Below are positions 18,413 through 29,041 of a stretch of 64,000 nt of DNA, piece after piece. Made by a program: the position numbers and the translations under genes. Positions within the stretch are counted from its first letter, which is position 1. Each line of letters begins with the position of its first letter. The notes under the pieces were generated by a model that worked only from the letters and a program-made list of their open reading frames with translations, had not been told where the DNA came from and did not search any database. The stretch comes from Melastoma dodecandrum. Taxonomy: Eukaryota; Streptophyta; Magnoliopsida; Myrtales; Melastomataceae. The stretch is taken from assembly GCA_029817715.1 (NCBI GenBank), contig JARUPY010000289.1:248001-312000 (forward strand), read 5' to 3'.

Positions 18413-19921
18413 GTGGAGATTGCGGTGCAGACGTACGATGCTTTCGTGATCGGGGCGGGGCCCGCCGGTCTCACCACCGCCTATCAGCTCGCCAAGGCCG
18501 GCAGGCGCGTCCACGTCATCGAGCAGGACCCACGCTACGTTGGCGGCATCAGCCGCACGGTGGACTACAAGGGCTTCCTTTTCGACATCGGCGGCCATCG
18601 CTTCTTTTCCAAGTCACGCGAAGTCGTCGATTTGTGGAACGAGATCCTGCCCGACGATTTCATCGATCGGCCGCGGCTGTCGCGCATCTACTACAAAGGC
18701 AAGTTCTACGCCTATCCGCTGAAAGCCTTCGAGGCGCTGCGCAACCTCGGGCTCGTCGAGAGCGTCGCCTGCGTCGCCTCCTACGGGCTCGCCCGACTGT
18801 TTCCCGTCAAGCAGCCGAAAACGTTCCACGCCTGGTGTGCGCAAACCAGTTCGGCGAGCGGCTCTTCTCGATCTTCTTCAAGACCTACAACCGAGAAGGT
18901 GTGGGGGATGCCCTGCGACGAAATCTCCGCCGACTGGGCGGCGCAGCGCATCAAGGGCCTTTCCCTGCTGGGCGCGATCACCGACGGGCTGCGGCGCTCG
19001 CTCAAGCTCGGCAAGGCCAAGGGGCCGGCCGCCAAGACCTTGATCGAGAGCTTCCGCTACCCGCGCCGCGGGCCCGGCATGATGTGGGAGGCCGCCGCCG
19101 CCAAGCTGCAGGCCTTGGGCGGCACGCTCGACATGGGCACGACGCTCGAGAGCGTCGCCTGGGACGAGAACCGCCGCCTCTGGACCATCAACGCCATCGG
19201 GCCCGACGGTGCGCGAAAGATCTTCCAAGCCTACGACCTCGTCTCGTCGGCGCCGGTGCAGGACCTCATGGGGGCCATCTCGCCGAAGCCGCTCAGCACC
19301 TTCCATGCCCGCTCGCTCAAGTATCGCGACTTCCTCACCGTGGTGCTCATCGGTCGCCCGCAGCAGGAGCTGCCGGACAACTGGATCTACATCCACGATC
19401 CCTCCGTGAAGGTCGGGCGCGTGCAGAACTTCCGATCGTGGTCGCCGGACATGATCCCCGACGGCGTCTCGACCTGTCTCGGGCTCGAATATTTCTGCTT
19501 CGAGGGCGACGGGGTGTGGAGTGCCAGCGACGCGGAGCTCGTCGCGCTCGGCAAGCGCGAGATCGCCAAGATCGGGCTGATGGCGCCGGATGCGATCTAC
19601 GATGCCTGCGTGGTGCGCCAGAAGAAGGCCTACCCCGTCTACGACGAAACCTATGCGGAGAATCTGAACGTGATCCGCCAGGAAATCGGCTTGCGCTATC
19701 CGAGCCTGCATCTCGTCGGGCGCAACGGTATGCACAAATACAACAATCAGGATCATGCCATGATGACCGGCATGCTGACGGCGCAAAACATCATCGCCGG
19801 CGAGAAGCTCTACGACACCTGGCAGGTCAACGAAGACGCCGAGTATGGCGAGGCGGGACTTTCGGGCGCCGAGGAGGCATTGAAGAGCGAGCGCCTGGTG
19901 CCGAAGCGGGTGGCCGCGTGA
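18413..19921 (+). CDS. FAD-dependent amine-oxidase / UDP-galactopyranose-mutase-like protein (internal compensated indels)
   Basis: Flavoprotein of about 502 residues. An N-terminal dinucleotide-binding motif (VIGAGPAGLTTAYQLAKAGR) with VIEQDPRYVGG, then DIGGHRFFSKS, matches the UDP-galactopyranose mutase/protoporphyrinogen oxidase superfamily. LHLVGRNGMHKYNNQDHAM near the C-terminus is the FAD-binding end. Between about 18835 and 18890 the frame is displaced and gives a Ser/Arg-rich stretch, while the other frame reads NQFGERLFSIFFKTY, the family sequence. So several small indels sum to a multiple of three. Context (ManC, GtrA) suggests sugar-nucleotide or lipid-linked sugar chemistry, not proven. 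Confidence 0.8.
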   Translation: MEIAVQTYDAFVIGAGPAGLTTAYQLAKAGRRVHVIEQDPRYVGGISRTVDYKGFLFDIGGHRFFSKSREVVDLWNEILPDDFIDRPRLSRIYYKGKFYAYPLKAFEALRNLGLVESVACVASYGLARLFPVKQPKTFHAWCAQTSSASGSSRSSSRPTTEKVWGMPCDEISADWAAQRIKGLSLLGAITDGLRRSLKLGKAKGPAAKTLIESFRYPRRGPGMMWEAAAAKLQALGGTLDMGTTLESVAWDENRRLWTINAIGPDGARKIFQAYDLVSSAPVQDLMGAISPKPLSTFHARSLKYRDFLTVVLIGRPQQELPDNWIYIHDPSVKVGRVQNFRSWSPDMIPDGVSTCLGLEYFCFEGDGVWSASDAELVALGKREIAKIGLMAPDAIYDACVVRQKKAYPVYDETYAENLNVIRQEIGLRYPSLHLVGRNGMHKYNNQDHAMMTGMLTAQNIIAGEKLYDTWQVNEDAEYGEAGLSGAEEALKSERLVPKRVAA

Positions 19922-20385
19922 GCGATCTGGTGTCTGCGGCGCCCGGCGCCGAGCCGGTCCTCGCGACGCGCCTGCCGGGCTCGCTGGCGAGCTTCGTCAC
20001 CGATCTCTTTGCCTACGGCCTCGTCAGCCTCGTGGCCCTCGCCTGCGATTACGGCCTGCTGATGCTGCTCGTGCATGTCGGCCTGCACTACCTCGTCGCC
20101 TCGGCGCTCTCGTTCACGGCCGGCCTCGCGCTGGCCTATGTGCTCAGCGTCCGCTTCGTTTTCCGTACCCGCCGGGTGCGCTCGCGCGAGGTCGAGGCCG
20201 TGGGCTTCGTCGCCGTCGGCGTCGCCGGTCTCGTGCTGACGCAGGTCCTGCTCTACGTCCTTGTCGCGCGGCTCGCGCTGGCCTTGGCATCGGCGAAGAT
20301 CGTCACGACGGGGGTCGTGTTCTTCTTCAATTTCGTCACCCGCCGCAGCCTCGTCTTCGCCGGGTCGCCGCGGGCCGCGGCGTGA
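19918..20385 (+). CDS. GtrA-family membrane protein
   Basis: 155-residue membrane protein with four helices: DLFAYGLVSLVALACDYGLL, LHYLVASALSFTAGLALAYV, EAVGFVAVGVAGLVLTQVLL and a last one ending in TTGVVFFFNFVTRRSLVF. The closing FNFxxRRxxVF is the GtrA signature. GtrA-like proteins are thought to move lipid-linked sugars across the inner membrane. It starts at a GTG overlapping the flavoprotein stop (GTGA) and its own stop overlaps the next start (GTGA), so three genes are translationally chained. Intact. Confidence 0.85.
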   Translation: MSDLVSAAPGAEPVLATRLPGSLASFVTDLFAYGLVSLVALACDYGLLMLLVHVGLHYLVASALSFTAGLALAYVLSVRFVFRTRRVRSREVEAVGFVAVGVAGLVLTQVLLYVLVARLALALASAKIVTTGVVFFFNFVTRRSLVFAGSPRAAA

Positions 20386-22365
20386 GCTCGGCCCCCATGG
20401 CGACGGCGGTCGCCATGCCGGGCCGCGCGTCCGGGCGCTCGCTGGCGCTGGCGTCGCGAATTCCGCTGGCGATCGTGCTCGTCGCGGCGCTGTTCGCCTT
20501 CTGCCACCCCTATATCGGCATCCGCGGCGACGCGAGCATCTACATGATGCGCGCCCTCGCCGACCTCGATCCTGCCGGGCTCGGCCGCGACCTCATGGTC
20601 GTCGACGACGGCCAGATGCGCTTCAGCCTGTTCCCGTCGCTGCTGCGCCCGCTCGTCGCCGCCTTCGGCGCCGCCAGAGCGGCGATGCTGGTCTCGGCCT
20701 TCGGCAGTGCCGCCTGGCTCGCCGGGCTGGCCGCGTTGGCGTGGCGGCTCGCGCCGGGCCGCGTCGCCCTCGCTATGGTGGCGATGGTCGCCGTGCTGCC
20801 GGTGACCTACGGCCGATCACGGCATCTTTGCCTTCGGCGAGACCTCGGCGACGCCACGGCCGCTCGCCGAGGGCCTGGTGATGGCGGGCCTCGCCGCGCT
20901 GCTCGCCGGCCGCTTCGCACTGGCGGCCTTGGCCCTGGCCTTTGCGACCTTGATCCATCCGATCATGGCGGCAGCCGGCATCGGCGTCGCCGCGCTCGTC
21001 GTGCTGTGGCGCCTGCCGCGGACTTGGTCGATTGCTTGTCTGGCGCTTGCCGCAATGGCGGTTGTCGCCGCCTTGGGTTTCGGTCTGCTCGGCGTCGCGC
21101 CGTTCGACCGGATCGTCGCGCGGCCGGATGCAGCCTGGCTGGCGCTGCTGCGCCTGCGCAGCCCGCATCTGTTTCCGACGCTGTGGACCAGCGAGACCTA
21201 TCCGCCGCTCCTCGCCGAGGCGGCGACGATCGTCGTCGCCGCCCATCGCGCCGGCCTGCCGCAGCGCCGCCTTCTCGTCGCGACCCTGGTCGTCTGCGCG
21301 GGCCGGCCTTGCGGCGGAGGCGCTGCTCGGCGACACCTTGAACCTGCTCGTCCTCATCCAGACGCAGGCTTGGCGCACGACCTGGCTGATCGTCGTGCTC
21401 GGCGGCTGCGCGCTGGCCTTCTGTACCGCCACGCTGTGGCGTGACGGGCCGCGCGGCCGGATCGTGCTCGCGCTTCTGGCGCTGGCTTGGTTCTTCCAGC
21501 CGACGCCCGTGCTGACGGCGGCCGTCGCCGGCCTCGCCATCGTCCTCGAGCTTGGCAGCACCGGCGCGCGGTTGGCGCTGACCAGCAGGCACGTCGCACT
21601 GGTCTATGCCGTGGTCGCTACCCTGACGCTCTATTGGGCCAGCGGACCGATGCTCGGCTATGTCGCGCACCTTCGCGGACTCGGGCCGGATGAGTCGGTT
21701 TCGCTGATCGATCCCTTGCGCAACAACCTTCATACCTTGCCGCTCTTCGCGCGCTGATCGCCGCGTGGCTCGTCGCGCCGGCGCACTTCGAGCGGCCAGC
21801 GGCGCTCGCGGCCGCCGCCCTCGCCAGCCTCGCGCTCGTCGGCGGCACGGTCCTCACCTGGGATCAGCGCGATCCGGCCCAGGCCTATCTCGAGAGCCCC
21901 CGCGCGCCGGCCGGCCTCGCCGCGCTCGCCGCCGGCCGGAACCAGGAGGTGCTGTGGATCGGCGATCGGTCGAGCACCTGGTTCGCGCTCGGGCGCCCGC
22001 AATATTTCTCGCCGCAGCAAGGCGTCAGCATCGTCTTCTCGCGCCCGCTCGCCGAGGAGTGGTCGCGGCGCGCCGATGCGCTCATCGCGCTCGGGCTCGA
22101 GCCGAAGAGCGTCTACGCGCCCTGGAAGCCGGCGGCCGACGACGACCACGAGCGGGTGACCCAGGCGGCGGTCGACGCCTTCTGCGCGCGGCCCGATGCG
22201 CCGGGCCTCATGGTCTTTCCACGCATCGGCGACGCGCCCAGCCTGCGCGACATGATCGTGCTGTCGCTACCGGCGCCGTTCTTCAGGACGGAGCGACACG
22301 TATCGTCCGAGGAACTGCGCCGCGCCGACAGCTTCGGGATCGTGCCTTGCGGAGTCGCACGGTAG
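20382..22365 (+). CDS. Large polytopic membrane protein, possible GT-C-type glycosyltransferase (three frameshifts)
   Basis: About 660 residues with some ten or more hydrophobic segments and a soluble C-terminal domain. It starts at GTG 20382, overlapping gtrA. Early residues GIRGDASIYMMRALADLDP carry an Asp in the first loop, as GT-C enzymes do, but I cannot confirm the family. Breaks near 20815, 21300 and 21755 change frame; the matching continuations are IHPIMAAAGIGVAALVVLW, LLGDTLNLLVLIQTQAWR and LWIGDRSSTWFALGRPQYFS. The C-terminal domain (LEPKSVYAPWKPAADDD) is probably periplasmic. Coupling to GtrA and the flavoprotein suggests a shared envelope-glycan task (inference). Confidence 0.6.
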
Positions 22366-22433
22366 GAGCGGCGACGCCTCGTCGCCGCACGCTCACGAGG
22401 CGTGCGCGCTCCGGAGCGGCGGCTTCAGCCGCC
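22365..22433. repeat. GC-rich intergenic inverted repeat, family member 2
   Basis: Begins with GGAGCGGCGACGCC right at the stop of the membrane-protein gene, continues with CGTCGCC and CACGAGGCGTGCGCGCT as in the copy at 18260-18354, and ends in GGCGGCTTCAGCCGCC, a perfect hairpin absent from the first copy. The remaining gap to 22577 contains AT-richer sequence (GTTGCATTTG, AAAATTTTCC) that may hold the promoter of the radical SAM gene. Confidence 0.7.
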
Positions 22434-22577
22434 AACACGCAGGCGGCCTGCACACTCCGTCCGCAATAAGTTGCATTTGCGCCACGAAAGCGACCAAGCA
22501 GCACGCTCTAGCTGCATACGGCTGGCCCGAAAATTTTCCAGACGATACGGTTCGGGCTTTGCGGAGACTTAACGCAC

Positions 22578-24223
22578 ATGCGGCAGCCCCCTCGCGTCCT
22601 CTTCGTCAATCCGCGTTTCAACGCGAACTCGTTCTGGAGCATGCAGGGGACGGTGCAGCTGCTCGGCGCCCGCTGCCTCGCGCCGCCGCTCGGCTTGCTC
22701 ACCGTCGCCGCCATGCTGCCGAAGAGCTGGGACATCAAGCTCATCGATCGCAATGCCGAAGAGCCGCTGAGCGACGACGACATCCGCCGTGCCGACCTCG
22801 TGATGACCGGCGGCATGCTCCCGCAGGAGCCGGACACGCTGGAGATCATCGCCCGCAGCCAGCGGCTCGGCGTGCCGGTCTGCGTCGGCGGCCCCGCCCC
22901 CACCTCGACGCCGGACGTCTACGCGGACGCCGATTTCCAGGTGATCGGCGAGGCCGAGAGCGTCATCGGCGACTTCATCGCCGCCTGGGAGCGCGGCGAC
23001 ACCAGAGGCCGATTCGAGGCGCCGAAGTTCAAGGCGGACGTGACGACCACGCCGATCCCGCGCTTCGACCTCATCGACTTCAAGAACTACGCCTGGATCA
23101 ACGTCCAATTCTCGCGCGGATGCCCGTTCACGTGCGAGTTCTGCGATATCATCGAGCTCTACGGCCGCGCGCCGCGCACCAAGACGACCGAGCAGATGCT
23201 GGCGGAGCTCGAGCACCTCTACTCGCTCGGCTATCGCGGCCACGTCGACTTCGTCGATGACAACCTCATCGGCAACAAGAAGGCGATCAAGGCCTTCCTG
23301 CCGCACCTGATCGACTGGCAGGAGAAGCGCGGCTTCCCCTTCAAGCTCTCGACCGAGGCCTCGCTCAACCTATCCGACGATTCCGACCTGATGACGATGA
23401 TGAGCAAGGCGAACTATTTCGCGTTGTTCACCGGGATCGAGTCACCCGACGAGGCAACCCTCGTCCAGATGCAGAAGAAGCAGAACATCCGTCGTGGCAT
23501 CGCCGAGAGCGTGCATCGGATCTACGCGCACGGGATGTACGTGGTCGCCGGTTTCGTCGTCGGCTTCGATTCCGAGAAGGGCAGCATCTCGGCGGCGCTC
23601 GCCGGCTGTATCCGCGACACCAGCGTGCCGACCGCGACCGTGGCGATCCTCACCGCGCTGCCGAATACGCAGCTGTCGCGCCGCCTCGGCAAGGAGGGGC
23701 GGCTGTTCGACGGCTTCCGCCGCACGATGACCGAGTCCGGCGACATGTGCACGGCGGGGCTCAACTTCCGCACCCTGCGTCCGCGCCGCGACATCATGAA
23801 GGACTACCGCGACGTCGTCGCCGAGGTCTACGATCCGAAGCGCTTCTTTCATCGCGTGCGCGTCGTCGGTCACATGCTGAAAGCCGGTGAAGCACAAGAA
23901 GGCGAAATTCTTCGCGATGCGCTCGTTCCGCGAAATCCGCGCCTTCCTGCGTCTCTCCTGGATCATGACCTTCAAGTATCCCGAGCTGCGCAAGCCCTAT
24001 TGGGCGAGCCTCTACGAGGTGTGGCGCAACAATTCCGATGCGCTCGAGGCCGTGGTGCGCAACATCACGCATTAACGTCTATCTCTATCCTTTCTCGCGT
24101 TACCTGGTGCGCACCGTCGACGAGCGGATCGCCCAGCTCGACGCCGGCGAGTGGAAGGCGCTCGAGATGGAGCCGGCGCTCGACACGGCCGTCTTCGAGA
24201 CGGAGATGGCCGCCGTCGCCTGA
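22578..24223 (+). CDS. B12-binding radical SAM protein, DUF4070 type, resembling hopanoid C-2 methylase HpnP (two frameshifts)
   Basis: About 547 residues. An N-terminal cobalamin-binding domain (RVLFVNPRFN, LAPPLGLLTVAAML, VMTGGMLPQEPDTLEII) is followed by a radical SAM core with the cluster motif SRGCPFTCEFCD and GYRGHVDFVDDNLIGNK. DUF4070 follows (CTAGLNFRTLRPRRDIMKDY). The frame changes near 23885 and 24070; FREIRAFLRLSWIMTFKYPE and RYLVRTVDERIAQLDAGEWK complete it. The layout and several blocks match my recollection of HpnP, which methylates hopanoids at C-2. I hold the family firmly and the exact substrate loosely; no other hopanoid gene is in view. Confidence 0.75.
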
Positions 24224-24411
24224 TCGCGCGCCATATCCTCCTGCTTCTCCGGGCGCGCCATCATTTGGGCGCAGGAGATTGCTGATGTGGCTGGTCTTTT
24301 CGTTCGCGCGGGCTGGCGTGGCGGAGCGGTGCGTGAGACGCACGCGCGATCCGAGGCCGCCAGATATGGAGGCCGCACAGCGGAGGCCGGCGCGGGCGAA
24401 AGGGGCAGGGC

Positions 24412-25675
24412 GTGTACTCATCCATTCGAGGATCCGGCATCCGAGGGTCAGCACTTGCGCGCCTCGCCTTGGCCGGAACCGCCGCTTTGACGCTCGCCGC
24501 CTGCGGCGGCTCGATGGTGGGCGGGGGTAAGTCGGCCGATTCCGATCTCTCCTTCAGCGCGCCTGTCGGGAAGGTGACCTCGCAGCCGTTGTCCGGACCG
24601 GGCGGCGTCGCCGGCGGCGACACGATCGGCAAAGGCCCGACCAAGGTCGCCCTCATCCTCCCGCTCACCGGCGCCAACGGCCAGCCCTCGCTGGTCGGCC
24701 AGTCGATGCGCAAACGCCGCCGAGCTCGGCTACGCCGAGGTGGGCTCCGACGACCTGACGATCATGGTGAAGGACGACCGTTCCAGCCCCGACGGCGCCA
24801 GGGACGCGGCCGCAGCAGGCGCTGTCGTCGGGCGCCGAGATCGTGATCGGCCCGCTGTTCGCGCCCGACGTGCGCGAGGTGTCGCGCGTGACGCGCGGCG
24901 CCGGCAAGCCGATGATCGCGTTCTCGACCGACACATCCACCGCCTCGCCTGGCTCCTATCTTCTCTCCTTCCTCATCGAGAGCTACGTCGACCGCATCGT
25001 CGACTTCGCAGCCTCCAAGGGGAAGAAGTCGATCGCTGCGCTCATCCCCGACAACGACTACGGCCGCGTGGCCGACGCCGAGTTCCAGCAGGAGACGGCA
25101 AAGCGGGGCATGCGCGTAATGGCGATCGAGCACTATAGCGCCGCGACCCGCGAGGAAGCGGGTGCGCAAGGTGGCGGCGCTCGGCGACGGGATCGACTCG
25201 CTCTTCATCCCCGAGCAGGCGGACGCGATGCCCGCTATGTCGCAGGCGCTCGCCGGCGCCGGCGTCGATCCGAAGAAGGTGCAGATCCTCGGCACGGGCC
25301 TCTGGAACGACCCGCGCGTGCTGAAGCTGCCGCAGCTGCAGGGCGCCTGGTTCGCGGCGCCCGAGAACGGCGGCTTCAACTCGTTCGCCGGCCGCTACCG
25401 CGCCAAGTACAATTCGGATCCGACGCGTATCGCGACGCCTCGCCTACGACGCCGTGCAGCTCACCGCGGCGCTGGCGCATTCGCAAGGGCCGCAGCGCTA
25501 CTCGGACAACGTGCTGCTCAACAAGTCGGGCTTCAACGGCGCCGACGGCAATCTTCCGCTTCCGCTCCGACGGGCACGAACGACCGCGGCCTCGCCGTGC
25601 TGCAGATCAAACGACGGGCGGGCGAAGTCGGTGAGCCCGGCGCCGCGGACTTTCCCGGCGTCGTCGGCGACGTAG
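24412..25675 (+). CDS. Lipoprotein, penicillin-binding protein activator / LivK-like (about six frameshifts)
   Basis: Outer-membrane lipoprotein (lipobox LTLAACGG) with a periplasmic-binding-protein fold, of the type annotated as penicillin-binding protein activator (LpoA C-terminal-like). The pieces follow each other in order in different frames: TKVALILPLTGANGQPSLVG, AELGYAEVGSDDLTIMVKDD, IVIGPLFAPDVREVSR, SIAALIPDNDYGRVADAEFQ, VQILGTGLWNDPRVLKLPQL, LAYDAVQLTAALA and DRGLAVLQIK. Breaks lie near 24713, 24815, 25160, 25435, 25555 and 25610. Together they make about 420 residues. This is one of the most damaged genes, yet each piece is normal, which favours assembly error over decay. The preceding 188-base gap shows nothing I recognise. 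Confidence 0.7.
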
Positions 25676-25701
25676 CGCGGCGCTTGTCGGCCGCCTCGCG
25701 C

Positions 25702-26760
25702 CTACGGCACGTGCCCGACGACGCCGCTGCTGGACTTGGGCCGGGGTGAGACCGCGTAGGCATTGTTGTCGAGATCGGTGAGGATGCTTCAGGCCGATAT
25801 AGGGGACCTGACCGATACGGATGATGGCCTGGCTGGAGGATCCGGACGCCGCGAAGCTGATCTGCGTCGGATTGTTCTTGTCGACCGAAAAGTCGACCCC
25901 GGCGACCTCCGCGCCGTTCGGATCGGTGAACTCGAGCTGGGCGGCATCCTCGACGTTCCAGCTCACGCTCTGCGTGTTGCCGTTCGGAGGGATCACGCTG
26001 ATGCCTGTGCGGCCGGTATCGAGGAAAACGGCGCCGCAATACGAGGCGCCGTTCGCCAGGTCGCGCAGGCAGCCGCGTACGCTGCCGCCGGGGACGCCGG
26101 GCGCGGGGGTGGCGGTGTAGATGGCACGAAAGTGCTCGTCTGATTGGCGTTCGGATCGAGCCGCAGGGTGCCGTCGCCTTCGCCGCGCCGCGGCGCCGTG
26201 ATGATGAAGCGATGGACGCCGAGCTCGCGGAAAGCCAATTGCACGATGGCGCCGTTCACGCTCGTGATGCCCGCGCCTACGATCGCCGGGAACAGGCCGG
26301 CGAAGCGCGCGTCGCGCGGCCCTTCGCCGGCGATCGGGCAATTCGACCCTGCGGGCACGCAGGTGACAGAGCCGACGACGCCGAACGCGATCGTGACGGG
26401 CGGGGCACCTATTTTCACGGGCCCCTGCACGACATTGCTGACGTAGGTCCGATCGCCGCCATAGGTCACCGAATAGGTCGCGCCTGTCGGTTGCGCGTCC
26501 CGCGGGGGCACCCGACCCTCGAGCACGAGCGTCGGTATCGAGCCCGTGTCGAGCACCGCCTCGAGCGTCTTCGGCCCGAAATGCACTGCGATCGAATAGA
26601 CGAGCTTTTTCTCGCTTGCGTTGATTTCGAGCCGGATGGGGATCGTCTGCGCCTGGCCGAATGTAGATGGATCGGGCGTCGCGGCACGCGCGGTCATCGT
26701 CGTGAGCCCGATCGTCAGCGCGAGTGCGCCCCGTGCTGCGAGATCCATGACGTCTGGCAC
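25702..26760 (-). CDS. Secreted protein with two DTG motifs, possible aspartic-protease-like fold (two frameshifts)
   Basis: About 352 residues with a signal peptide (GALALTIGLTTMTARA). Two spaced blocks, TLEAVLDTGSIPTLVLEG and CGAVFLDTGRTGISVIPP, both place DTG after a hydrophobic strand, as in the two lobes of pepsin-like aspartic proteases or in DUF3443-type proteins. Between them lie YSVTYGGDRTYVSN, reminiscent of the pepsin flap, and FAGLFPAIVGAG. The frame changes near 26130 and near 25785, ending at a stop at 25702-25704. The protease assignment is an inference from motif spacing; I do not recognise a named family with certainty. It is convergent with the lipoprotein gene. Confidence 0.6.
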
Positions 26761-26858
26761 GATCGCAATCTCCCCACCGCCGATAGTCGGCCATCGAGAT
26801 TGCCGGCGTGTTGCGCTCGTGGTCGGCTATGTAACGATTTGTAGCGCGGACGAGCGTC

Positions 26859-27919
26859 TCAAGCCTTGCCGTGGTGCGCCGCCTCGGCGTTGGCGTCGAG
26901 CGGCCAGCGCGGGCGTCCCGCGAACGTCATGTCGTCGACGAGATTCAGGCCGAGCCGCTCGATGCCGGCCCACGCGATCATCGCGCCGTTGTCCGTGCAG
27001 AGCTTGGGCGGCGGGATGACCAGCTTTCACCCCCGCCTCGCCGCAGTAGCGCGCCATCGCGCGGCGGATCGCGTCGTTGGCGGCGGCGCCGCCCGCCGCG
27101 ACGATCGTCTCGCAAGCGCCGAACTTTTCGCGGAACAGCTTGGTGGCGACGCGGATGCGGTCGATGATCGTGTCGACCACCGCCGCCTGGAAGGACGCGC
27201 AGAGGTCGTCGACGTCGGTCGCCGTCAGCGGTGCGATCTTCTCGGACTCGAGGCGGACCGCGGTCTTCAGGCCCGAGAGCGAGAAGTCCGGCTTCGGGCG
27301 CCCGGCCATCGGCCGCGGAAAGGCGAATCGCTCGGGATTGCCCTCGGCCGCGCGGCGCTCGACAAGCGGGCCGCCCGGGTAGCCGAGGCCCCAGCATCTT
27401 GGCGATCTTGTCGAAGGCCTCGCCAACCGCGTCGTCGATGGTGGTGCCAAGGCGCATGTAATCGCCCACCCCTTTCACCGCGACGAGCTGCGTGTGGCCG
27501 CCCGAGGCGAGCAGCAGCAGGTAGGGGAAGGGCACGCCGTCGGTGAGGCGCGGCGTCAGCGCGTGCGCTTCGAGGTGATTGACCGCGACGAACGGCTTTC
27601 GCAATGCCAGCGCCAAGGCCTTGCCGGCGGTGAGGCCGACCAGCACGCCGCCGATGAGCCCGGGACCGGCGGCGGCGGCAACGGCGTCGATGTCCTTCAT
27701 CGTCATCCCGGCCTTCGAGACGGCCCGTTCGATCAGCCGGTCGAGCACGTCGACATGGGCGCGCGCGGCGATCTCCGGCACGACGCCGCCGTAGGCCGCG
27801 TGCTGCGCGATCTGGCTCATCACCTCGTTCGAGAGGATCTCGCCCTCGCCCGTCGGCTTGCGCTCGACGATCGCCGCGGCGGTCTCGTCGCAGGTGGTCT
27901 CGATCCCTAGGACGCGCAT
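26859..27919 (-). CDS. tsaD: tRNA threonylcarbamoyladenosine transferase TsaD (two frameshifts)
   Basis: Universal enzyme that, with TsaB and TsaE, adds threonylcarbamoyl to A37 of ANN-decoding tRNAs. Motifs: [16 protein letters not shown], the metal site [24 protein letters not shown] and, after a break near 27395, [12 protein letters not shown] and [17 protein letters not shown] second break near 27025 precedes the [17 protein letters not shown] end and the stop at 26859. The ATG at 27917-27919 is chosen so that the protein begins MRVLGIET. About 353 residues, normal. As an essential gene in most bacteria, its two breaks argue strongly for sequence errors. Confidence 0.92.
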
Positions 27920-27988
27920 CGGGGGCTCCGGTTCGCGCAAAGCATAGGGGACGACGCGGGCAGGCCTAAGCGATTCTTTTGCGTGCGC

Positions 27989-28865
27989 TCAGTTGGGCAG
28001 CACGCCGACCAGCACGCAGCCGACCAGCACGATTCCGAGCACGATGCGGTAGATCACGAACGGCCAAGCCGAGAAGCGCTCGAGCACCCGCATCAGGCTC
28101 CAGATCGCCGCAAAGGCGGCGATCGAGGCGATGACGAGCCCGAACAGCAGGATCGTCCACCCGTGCAGGTCGAGCCCGGCCTTCCGCAGCTTCCACAGCT
28201 CGTAGAGGCCGGCGAGCGCGATCGTCGGGATGCCGAGCAGGAAGGAGAAGCGCGCCGCCTCCTCGCGCTTGAGGTCGAGGAACAGCGCGGCCGTGAGGGT
28301 CGAGCCCGAGCGCGACACGCCGGGGATGAGCGCGCCGCACTGGGCGAGGCCTACGATCATCGCGTCCTTCAAGGTGACGTGGTCGATGGTGCGCACGTGA
28401 CGCGCTTGGCGCTCGGCGAGCGCGAGCAGCACGCCCATGACGATGCAGGCGAGGCCGATGACGTTCAGGGTACGGAGCGGCGAGCCGCAGGCGTTCAGCT
28501 TCGAGGAGAGCCGCGAGGCCCAGCACCGTGATCGGCAGGGTCGCGAGAATGATCCAGACGAAGAAGCGGAAATTCCAGTCGGCGAAGTCACGCCGCTTGA
28601 CAGCGGCGGTCACGCCTTCGGCTAGGCCGCTCACGTCAGCCCAGAAATAGCTGACGACGGCGGCGAGCGCGGCGAGCTGCATGGCGGCGGAAAATGCCGA
28701 GCCGGGATCCTGCCAGCCGAGCAGCGCCGGCACGATGCGCATGTGGGCGGTCGACGAGATCGGCAGGAGCTCGGTGATGCCCTGGACGATGCCGAGGATG
28801 CCGACCTTCAGATAGCCGAGCCCGACGAACCCGGTATCCAGCCCCGACGTACAGGCATCCGACAT
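27989..28865 (-). CDS. uppP: Undecaprenyl-diphosphatase UppP/BacA (frameshifted)
   Basis: Inner-membrane enzyme recycling undecaprenyl diphosphate, the carrier for peptidoglycan and O-antigen; also a determinant of bacitracin tolerance. Motif 1 is GIVQGITELLPISSTAH with the catalytic Glu, and motif 2 is LIPGVSRSGSTLTAALFL with the catalytic Arg-Ser. The frame changes near 28510, between LPITVLGLAALL and LRTLNVIGLACIVMG. The ATG at 28863-28865 is used. About 292 residues. It lies downstream of tsaD's start on the same strand with a 69-base gap and is divergent from the MFS gene. Confidence 0.92.
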
Positions 28866-29041
28866 CCAAAGCCCTGTGCGCGTCTTTCGTGATCGCTTCT
28901 TCTCAGAGTCGCCTCGCGAGATCAACGCGTCGGGCCGCCGCGTCAACCGCTCCTTCGTACGAGGCGGGAGCCGGCGTAGGCGAATTGCGCCGGGCGTCCC
29001 GGTGTGGTCTGGCGGGTCGAGGATCCGGGAGGCAAGCAAGC

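Noticed and set aside
24412..25675. Calling the lipoprotein gene a genuine pseudogene
   Set aside because: All segments are present in order with conserved motifs and no internal decay; indel errors explain it better.
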